Below are positions 58,498 to 64,000 of a stretch of DNA of 64,000 nt, piece after piece. The position numbers and the translations under genes are program-made. Origin of the DNA: Bacteroidales bacterium M3 (GTDB taxonomy: Bacteria; Bacteroidota; Bacteroidia; Bacteroidales; Muribaculaceae). The notes beneath the pieces are model-generated. The model was not told the origin of the DNA. It was given only the letters and a program-made list of their open reading frames with translations, and did no database searches. Location: contig LUJN01000004.1 in the NCBI GenBank assembly GCA_001689445.1, positions 16,941 to 80,940 on the forward strand. The letters are read 5' to 3'. Numbering within the stretch: position 1 is the first letter of the stretch; the number at the start of each line of letters is the position of its first letter.

Positions 58498-59367
58498 ATG
58501 GAGAATGAGATTACGTTACAGGCTTTGACCGTGAGGATGAAGGAGCGTCTTGCCTCTGCGGTGGCTCCCGACGAGGCGCAGGCGATGGTGCGCACGATAT
58601 TCGGGGCGCTCAAGGGGTGGACGCCGGTTGACCTCGCGTTGAAGCGCGACTCGACTGTCAGCGACTTTATGGCCCGTAAGGCCATGCAGGCGGTGGAGCG
58701 TGTGGTTGCGGGCGAACCGTTGCAGTATGTGCTTGGCGAAACGCGGTTTTACGGCAACACGCTTGCGGTGACTCCTGCAGTGCTAATCCCGCGCCCCGAG
58801 ACAGAGGAGCTTGTAGACATGATTGTGTCGGATAACACAGGCGAGGACCTGCGTGTGCTCGACCTCTGCACCGGCTCGGGGTGTATAGCCGTGTCGTTGG
58901 CGAGGGCGTTGCGCTTTCCTGTTGTGACGGCGGTAGATCTCTCGGAGGATGCGCTCGCGGTGGCTCGGGAGAACGGTGAGCGGCTGCGGGTCAAGGTCGA
59001 TTTCCGCCGTGAGGATGTGCTGGCGATGCGCGATGACGGCTCGCGGTATGACATAATAGTCTCTAACCCGCCTTATGTGCTCGACAGCGAGCGCAGTCAG
59101 ATGTCGCCGCGTGTACTTGACCATGAACCGGCGATGGCCCTGTTTGTCCCCGATGACGACCCGTTGCGGTTTTATAAGGCGATTGTGGCTTATGCCTCCG
59201 ACGCACTTGTGGCAGGAGGACGGCTTTATCTTGAAATCAACCCCATGGAGGTTGATGGCATAAGGCGGCTTTTGGCCGATGCCGGCTTGGAGGATATTGA
59301 TATGGTAAGGGATATGACCGGGCGCGAGCGCTTTGCAAAGGCCCGTAAACCGTCAGGCAATGAATAG
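58498..59367 (+). CDS. prmC: release factor glutamine N5-methyltransferase
   Basis: 289 residues. The N-terminal helical domain (1-80) is followed by a SAM-binding fold with VLDLCTGSGCIAVSLA and the diagnostic IIVSNPPYVLDSE. It methylates the Gln of the GGQ motif in release factors. It begins the prmC-recX-comF operon, with start overlaps at each junction. Confidence 0.95.
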   Translation: MENEITLQALTVRMKERLASAVAPDEAQAMVRTIFGALKGWTPVDLALKRDSTVSDFMARKAMQAVERVVAGEPLQYVLGETRFYGNTLAVTPAVLIPRPETEELVDMIVSDNTGEDLRVLDLCTGSGCIAVSLARALRFPVVTAVDLSEDALAVARENGERLRVKVDFRREDVLAMRDDGSRYDIIVSNPPYVLDSERSQMSPRVLDHEPAMALFVPDDDPLRFYKAIVAYASDALVAGGRLYLEINPMEVDGIRRLLADAGLEDIDMVRDMTGRERFAKARKPSGNE

Positions 59368-59851
59368 GGCGTCTATTTCCGCAGCAAAGGCTATTGACCG
59401 TTTGGAGACGCTTTGTGCTCGGTCGGAGCAGTGTACATTTGACTTGCGCCGCAAACTATATCGGTGGGGTGTCGGGCAAGGGGACGCCGACCGCATAATC
59501 GCATCGCTGGAGCGCAACCGGTTTGTCGATGATGCACGGTTTGCCCGCGCATATGTCCTTGAGAAGGTCAGGTGCTCGCGGTGGGGGCGTGTGAAAGTGC
59601 GTGTAGGGCTGATGGCCAAGCGTATCGGGCGGGACATCATCGACGAGGCGATAGAGGAGGAGATTGATGAGCGTGAATACCGTGCCAACCTGCTGGAGGT
59701 CATGCGGGCCAAGAGGCGCACGGTTGAGGATGCCGACAGCTATGAGGGCAAGACACGCCTGTTCCGTTATGGCATATCCCGAGGGTATGAGAGTGCCGAG
59801 GTAGTGAAGGTGTTGAAAAGTGAGGCGTTGTGGCGCGACGAGGAATATTAG
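59360..59851 (+). CDS. recX: regulatory protein RecX
   Basis: 163 residues from ATG 59360, overlapping the prmC stop by 8 bp. Three-helix repeats of the RecX type are visible: CTFDLRRKLYRWGV, IIASLERNRFVDDARFARAYVLEKV and GISRGYESAEVVKVL. It modulates RecA filaments. recA is not in the window. Confidence 0.88.
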   Translation: MNRASISAAKAIDRLETLCARSEQCTFDLRRKLYRWGVGQGDADRIIASLERNRFVDDARFARAYVLEKVRCSRWGRVKVRVGLMAKRIGRDIIDEAIEEEIDEREYRANLLEVMRAKRRTVEDADSYEGKTRLFRYGISRGYESAEVVKVLKSEALWRDEEY

Positions 59852-60543
59852 GGCGGTTTCTCGGTGGCGTGGCGGGATTGCTATTCCCGCATGTGTGCGA
59901 GGTATGCGGCGAGACGCTGCGTCACGGTGAGGAGGTGATGTGCCTCCATTGCCTTGCGGGGTTGCCGCGCACGATGGTTCATCGTGAGCCGTTCAACACC
60001 ATGCACGAGCGTGTCGCCGGGCATGTGCCGGTCGAGCGTGCCGCAAGCTATTTCTACTATTATCACGACAGTCCCTATCGGGCGATAATCCATCAGGCAA
60101 AGTATGCCTCGCGTCCTGTGGTTGCACGGTGTGTCGCGGCGATGTTTGCACGCGAGATAGCCCCTGACGGCTTCTTTGACGGCATAGACCTGCTGTTGCC
60201 CGTGCCGCTCCATTGGCGCAAACTCGTCAGGCGCGGCTACAATCAGTCTGAGGCCATAGCCGAGGGGATTGCCGATGTCATCGGCCTGCCCATAGGGGGC
60301 AATCTTGTCGCTGCCCGTAGCCATGGCTCCCAGACCGCTCGTGGTGCCTACGCACGTTGGATAAACACCCGCGATGTCTATGATGTCGATGAACCCGTCG
60401 ACCTCGCAGGTCGCCACGTCCTTGTCATCGACGATGTGATGACCACCGGTGCCACCCTTCTTGCCTGCATCGAGGCCATTCACCGTGCCTCCCCCACGAC
60501 CCGCATCAGCCTACTGACTCTCGCTCTCGCCCGCCTGACCTGA
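59830..60543 (+). CDS. comF: ComF family phosphoribosyltransferase-like protein
   Basis: 237 residues, start probably GTG at 59830, overlapping recX by 22 bp; a GTG 13 codons later is also possible. A zinc-ribbon-like CEVCG...CLHC (about 21-45) precedes a PRTase domain with HVLVIDDVMTTGATLLACIEA (near 200). It is linked to DNA uptake in competent bacteria but widespread in non-competent ones. Confidence 0.9.
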   Translation: MARRGILGRFLGGVAGLLFPHVCEVCGETLRHGEEVMCLHCLAGLPRTMVHREPFNTMHERVAGHVPVERAASYFYYYHDSPYRAIIHQAKYASRPVVARCVAAMFAREIAPDGFFDGIDLLLPVPLHWRKLVRRGYNQSEAIAEGIADVIGLPIGGNLVAARSHGSQTARGAYARWINTRDVYDVDEPVDLAGRHVLVIDDVMTTGATLLACIEAIHRASPTTRISLLTLALARLT

Positions 60544-60681
60544 AGCCTCTCCCCGAGGCGTTATCTTAGAAAAATGTGATAAATCCCACATTTCTCGTTG
60601 GAAAAATGTGATGATCCGCCACTTTTCCCAAGATAATCTTCCACAATGTGGCAATATGGAGGTTGGAAATAGAAAAATAAA

Positions 60682-60715
60682 AAAATCGCAATCACTCATG
60701 AGTGATTGCGATTTT
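60682..60715. terminator. 34-bp perfect palindrome, bidirectional terminator
   Basis: The arms around the centre TCATGA are fully complementary and end in A- and T-runs (AAAATCGCAATCACTCA...). It terminates comF (+) and tRNA-Leu (-). On the minus strand it is followed by a run of seven T. Confidence 0.85.
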
Positions 60716-60721
60716 AGGTTG

Positions 60722-60805
60722 TGCTCGAAGCGGGACTCGAACCCGCACAGCCGCAATGGCCAAGGGATTTTAAGTCCCTCGTGTCTACCATTCCACCATT
60801 CGAGC
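60722..60805 (-). tRNA. tRNA-Leu (anticodon TAA)
   Basis: 84 nt on the minus strand. The acceptor stem is GCTCGAA/TTCGAGC with discriminator A. The anticodon stem-loop GGGACTTAAAATCCC gives TAA. A long class II variable arm (TTGGCCATTGCGGCT region) and the T arm GCGGGTTCGAGTCCCGC follow. CCA is not encoded. Confidence 0.95.
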
Positions 60806-60828
60806 AGCCTTGTGGTGGAAAACCGCGA

Positions 60829-60860
60829 CAAAGATAACGGTTTGTTTCGTATTATGCAAT
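60829..60860 (-). promoter_or_regulatory. promoter of tRNA-Leu
   Basis: On the minus strand ATTG (60860-60857), 20 bp, TATCTTTG (60836-60829), the same layout as the small RNA promoters. Confidence 0.65.
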
Positions 60861-61066
60861 TTTGGTACGCTATCTTTTGTTGATGTTTTCTGTTTTAGCC
60901 TCTTTGTGGAAGATGTTGCGGGAGTGCTAAAGTCTCAACTTGTAGGGACTGCTTTATATTGGACAAGTTATGCGACACCCTATTCTCTGAAACACAAAAC
61001 AAAGACTGCGCTGCCGGGACGGGCAGCGCAGTCGGGCGATATTGAATATGATTTTATGGCTTTGGA

Positions 61067-63319
61067 TTACTCCTCATTGCGGTGGTTGTTGTCGCGACGC
61101 GGACCGCGGTTGTCGCGGCGCGGACCACGGTCGCCACCCTCACGGCGGGGACGGTCGCCGTCGCGGCGCGGTGCACGGGGTGCACGCTCACGCTCGACGT
61201 ATCCCTCGGGCTTGGGCTGGAGGGCACGCATCGAGAGGCGGTATTTGCCTGTCTTCTTGTCTATCTCGATGAGCTTCACCTCTACTGTGTCGCCCTCCTT
61301 GAGACCGGAGGCGTCCATGGAGTCGAGACGCTCCCAGCTTATCTCAGAGATGTGGAGCAGACCGTCGCGGTTGGGCATGAATTCGACAAACGCGCCAAAT
61401 TCAAGTATCGAGCGCACCTTGCCGGTATAGATCTTACCCTCCTCAGGCAGCTCGACGATGGCGTTGATCATCTCCAAAGCCTTGTCGATGGATGCCTTGT
61501 TGGCTGCGGCAACCTCGATATAGCCGCCCTCGTCGATTTCGTCGATGGAGACGGTGGCGCCGCTGGCTTCCTGAATGCCCTGAATAATCTTTCCGCCCGG
61601 GCCGATGACAGCACCGATAAGCTCCTTGGGTATCGTCATGGTGACGATGCGGGGCACGTGGGGCTTGTAGTCCTCGCGTGGTGCGGGGATGGTCTCGTTG
61701 ATGATGTTGAGTATATGGAGACGTCCGTCGCGGGCCTGCATGAGGGCCTTTTCAAGCACCTCGTAGCTGAGACCGTCGCACTTGATGTCCATCTGTGTCG
61801 CGGTGATACCGTCTTTTGTGCCCGTCACCTTGAAGTCCATGTCGCCGAGGTGGTCCTCATCGCCGAGGATGTCGGAGAGGATGGCATACTGGTGGGTGTC
61901 GGAGTCGGAGATAAGGCCCATGGCGATGCCGGCTACGGGTTTCTTCATCTTCACGCCTGCATCCAGGAGTGCGAGAGTGCCGGCGCACACTGTGGCCATC
62001 GATGACGAGCCGTTGGACTCAAGTATGTCGCTGACGATGCGGCATACATAGGGGAAGTCCTTGGGGAACATCCGCTTCAGGGCGCGGTGGGCAAGGTTGC
62101 CGTGTCCCACCTCGCGACGTCCTACGCCACGCTGGGGCTTTGCCTCGCCTGTGGAGAAGGGGGGGAAGTTGTAGTGGAGCAGGAAACGCTCGCGACCTTG
62201 GTTGAGCACGTCGTCGAGTATCTTCTCGTCAAGTTTGGTGCCGAGGGTGGCGGTGGCGAGAGCCTGTGTCTCACCACGGGTGAACACAGCTGAGCCGTGA
62301 GGGCCGGGGATATAGTCGACCTCACACCAGATGGGGCGGATGTCGGTGGTCTTGCGTCCGTCGAGACGGATGCCCTCGTCGAGGATGCAACGGCGCACGG
62401 CCTCGCGCTCCACGTCGTGGTAATAACGCTTGATCATGCCCATCTTTGCCTCGGCTTCCTCCTCGGGGAGGGAGGCGATATATTCCTCGCGCACGGCCTT
62501 GAACGAGTCCTGACGCCAGTGCTTGTCGGCGCTGCCTGCCTTGGCGATGGCATATACCTTGTCGTAGCACTTGTCGTGGATATCCTTGCGCAGTTCCTCG
62601 TCGTTTGTCTCGTGGCAATATTCTCGCTTGGCGTTCTTGACGGCCTCGGCAAGTTCCATCTGGGCCTTGCACTGCACCTTTATGGCATCGTGTGCTGCCT
62701 TGAGGGCATTGATGAGGTCGGTCTCGGACACTTCGTCCATCTCGCCCTCCACCATCATGATGTTGTCGTAGGTGGCGCCGACCATCAGCTCCATGTCGGC
62801 TTTCTCAAGCTGCTCGAAAGTGGGGTCTATGACAAATTGACCGTCTACGCGTGCCACGCGAACCTCGGAGATGGGGCCGTGGAAAGGCACGTCCGACACC
62901 ATCAGCGCGGCCGAAGCGGCAAGGCCGGCGAGCGCATCGGGTATCTCAACGCCTTCGGTCGAGAACAGCGTGATGTTTACAAAAGTGTCTGCATGATAAT
63001 TGTCGGGGAACAGGGGACGCAACACGCGGTCGACAAGACGCGACGTGAGAATCTCATAGTCGGAGGCGCGTCCCTCACGCTTGAGGAAGCCCCCGGGGAA
63101 ACGCCCGAAAGAGGAGAATTTTTCCTTGTAGTCCACTGAAAGTGGCATGAAGTCCACATCCTCGCCGACCTCCGTGGCCGACACAACAGTTGCCAGGAGC
63201 ATTGTGCCTCCCATGCGCAACTCAACCGCTCCATCGGCTTGCTTGGCAAGTTTGCCCGTCTCTAAGGTGATGGTGCGCCCGTCACCCAGCTCGATGGTTT
63301 TCTTAATTGGATTTACCAT
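61067..63319 (-). CDS. pnp: polyribonucleotide nucleotidyltransferase (PNPase)
   Basis: 750 residues from the ATG at 63319 ([14 protein letters not shown]). Two RNase PH domains (1-~145 and ~310-545, with [14 protein letters not shown]...[15 protein letters not shown]), then KH ([26 protein letters not shown], ~565-620) and S1 (~628-700) domains. The last ~40 residues are an Arg/Gly/Asp-rich tail with repeated [11 protein letters not shown], likely unstructured and RNA-binding. It degrades RNA 3' to 5' with phosphate. Confidence 0.97.
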   Translation of the reverse strand: MVNPIKKTIELGDGRTITLETGKLAKQADGAVELRMGGTMLLATVVSATEVGEDVDFMPLSVDYKEKFSSFGRFPGGFLKREGRASDYEILTSRLVDRVLRPLFPDNYHADTFVNITLFSTEGVEIPDALAGLAASAALMVSDVPFHGPISEVRVARVDGQFVIDPTFEQLEKADMELMVGATYDNIMMVEGEMDEVSETDLINALKAAHDAIKVQCKAQMELAEAVKNAKREYCHETNDEELRKDIHDKCYDKVYAIAKAGSADKHWRQDSFKAVREEYIASLPEEEAEAKMGMIKRYYHDVEREAVRRCILDEGIRLDGRKTTDIRPIWCEVDYIPGPHGSAVFTRGETQALATATLGTKLDEKILDDVLNQGRERFLLHYNFPPFSTGEAKPQRGVGRREVGHGNLAHRALKRMFPKDFPYVCRIVSDILESNGSSSMATVCAGTLALLDAGVKMKKPVAGIAMGLISDSDTHQYAILSDILGDEDHLGDMDFKVTGTKDGITATQMDIKCDGLSYEVLEKALMQARDGRLHILNIINETIPAPREDYKPHVPRIVTMTIPKELIGAVIGPGGKIIQGIQEASGATVSIDEIDEGGYIEVAAANKASIDKALEMINAIVELPEEGKIYTGKVRSILEFGAFVEFMPNRDGLLHISEISWERLDSMDASGLKEGDTVEVKLIEIDKKTGKYRLSMRALQPKPEGYVERERAPRAPRRDGDRPRREGGDRGPRRDNRGPRRDNNHRNEE

Positions 63320-63412
63320 AAAATACTTATTCTGCGTATAAAAAAATCGCACAAAGATACGCAAAAACCTATTGACGGCCAACTTATTTCAAGTGTTAAT
63401 TTTTTGAATCAT

Positions 63413-63453
63413 GAAAAAATTCGGGATGCGTCGTCGTGGCGCATCCCGAATTT
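63413..63453 (-). terminator. terminator of the T9SS cargo gene at 63480
   Basis: AAATTCGGGATGCG and CGCATCCCGAATTT form a 14-bp stem around a 9-nt loop. On the minus strand a T-run follows. Confidence 0.8.
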
Positions 63454-63479
63454 GGAGAAATATAGGGTCTTTTACGCTA

Positions 63480-64000
63480 TCAGCGGTTGACCTTCAACAG
63501 CTTGTGGGTGCAGGTCCCGTCGGCAGTCTTGACGGTCACGATATATGCCCCCGAGGGAAGGTGGCTTATGTCGATGCCTCCGTCAATGTCGGCAGTGTCG
63601 GTCACGACTGCCCCGCTCTCGCTGTAGACGGTGACACGGGTTGCGCCCTCGCCCCTGACATAGAACCGCTCCACCGCAGGGTTGGGGTATATGCCCACGG
63701 CATTTGCCGTGACGGATCCAATACCAGTGAATTCGCCAAACGGTACGTCAACCGGTGTCGAGAGTGAGCCGAGGATATCGCCGTTGAAGATTGCCGAAAT
63801 CGTTGATGGAACCTCGTCATTGGATGCTGCGTCAAATCCGACAAACTCGACTTTCTCTCCCTGTGAGCCATGCACAAGCAGATACTGCGTGTAATGGTCG
63901 GGGTCGGCTGTGGCTATGCCACGACAGCGTCCATCTACAAAGGCTGCAAGGACGATGCGGCCATTGTCGATAGTGTTGCCTGACTTGTCAGTGGCACGCG
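63480..64000 (-). CDS. T9SS type A cargo protein, C-terminal fragment
   Basis: The 5' end lies beyond the window, with about 173 residues visible. The upstream part (IDNGRIVLAAFVDGRCRG then YLLVHGSQGEKVEFVGFD) resembles the beta-sandwich repeats of large Bacteroidales surface proteins. The final ~75 residues are a type A sorting domain: IYPNPAVERFYVRG, VTVYSESGAVV, IDISHLPSGAYIVTVKTADG, KLLKVNR. It is therefore secreted by the type IX system. Its activity cannot be judged from this fragment. Confidence 0.88.
   Translation of the reverse strand, partial: RATDKSGNTIDNGRIVLAAFVDGRCRGIATADPDHYTQYLLVHGSQGEKVEFVGFDAASNDEVPSTISAIFNGDILGSLSTPVDVPFGEFTGIGSVTANAVGIYPNPAVERFYVRGEGATRVTVYSESGAVVTDTADIDGGIDISHLPSGAYIVTVKTADGTCTHKLLKVNR

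Noticed and set aside
62297..63139. 280-residue + strand open frame opposite pnp
   Set aside because: Shadow of the well-conserved PNPase gene, with the typical Val/His/Gly bias of reverse frames.

Overview
Most of this window (about 2,030 to 64,000) is chromosomal DNA of a gut Bacteroidales, most likely Muribaculaceae. The signs are Bacteroidetes promoters (TTG, about 20 bp, then TAnnTTTG), T9SS type A C-terminal domains, a glycine-lipid pair, paired OmpH/BamA genes, many DUF families typical of the group, and little use of Shine-Dalgarno sites. The first ~2 kb is different. It is GC-rich, has strong SD sites and perfect sigma-70 promoters, and carries the start of mutS next to the 3' half of miaB, as in Clostridia. 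The two genomes meet inside a conserved stretch of miaB, so the left end is most probably an assembly join.

Layout. 1-2.0 kb (clostridial): mutS start, a small basic peptide gene with an antisense transcription unit (type I toxin-antitoxin-like), an Xre-type repressor facing a small gene across two palindromic operators, a perfect parS site, and the miaB 3' half. 2.0-14.9 kb: miaB 5' half, a small membrane protein, a CoA-transferase, a secreted GH31 glucosidase with starch-binding modules, a BASS transporter, a Crp regulator, a methyltransferase, a DUF6377 regulator, and three candidate small RNAs around that regulator. 14.9-18.8 kb: a four-gene surface-glycan operon. 18.9-20.8 kb: glsA-glsB. 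20.8-27.6 kb: murI, an orphan MNT gene, ompH, ompH, bamA, uppS and a PorG-like gene. 27.7-31.5 kb: a DUF6242 lipoprotein, pgeF and obg.

31.5-40.2 kb is a nonulosonic (legionaminic-type) acid operon with a Wzi-like capsule protein upstream. It is interrupted exactly between the synthase and the epimerase by a four-helix-bundle (23S-IVS-type) gene bounded by two copies of a 9-bp-period palindromic repeat. 40.3-46.8 kb holds ispG, purE, a PAP2-like protein, rpoN, ribD and a YhcG-type nuclease. 47.0-47.9 kb is an unrecognised gene next to another 9-bp-period repeat family.

47.9-58.2 kb is the most notable locus. It encodes a TonB-dependent receptor, a DUF4876 lipoprotein, a DUF6850 barrel, a gingipain-fold (C25-like) protein with a long helical C-terminal region, a papain-type peptidase, and a short HmuY-like lipoprotein overlapping the peptidase stop codon. 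The set looks like a proteolytic heme or metal scavenging system. Two tandem TTTAGA-N5-TCTAAA operators lie in its upstream intergenic region. 58.5-64 kb holds prmC, recX, comF, tRNA-Leu(TAA), pnp and the C-terminal end of a T9SS cargo protein.

Three intergenic elements share one architecture: two nearly identical inverted arms, each itself a hairpin starting with GTAGGG, but with unrelated inner sequences. They form a distinctive repeat family of this genome.
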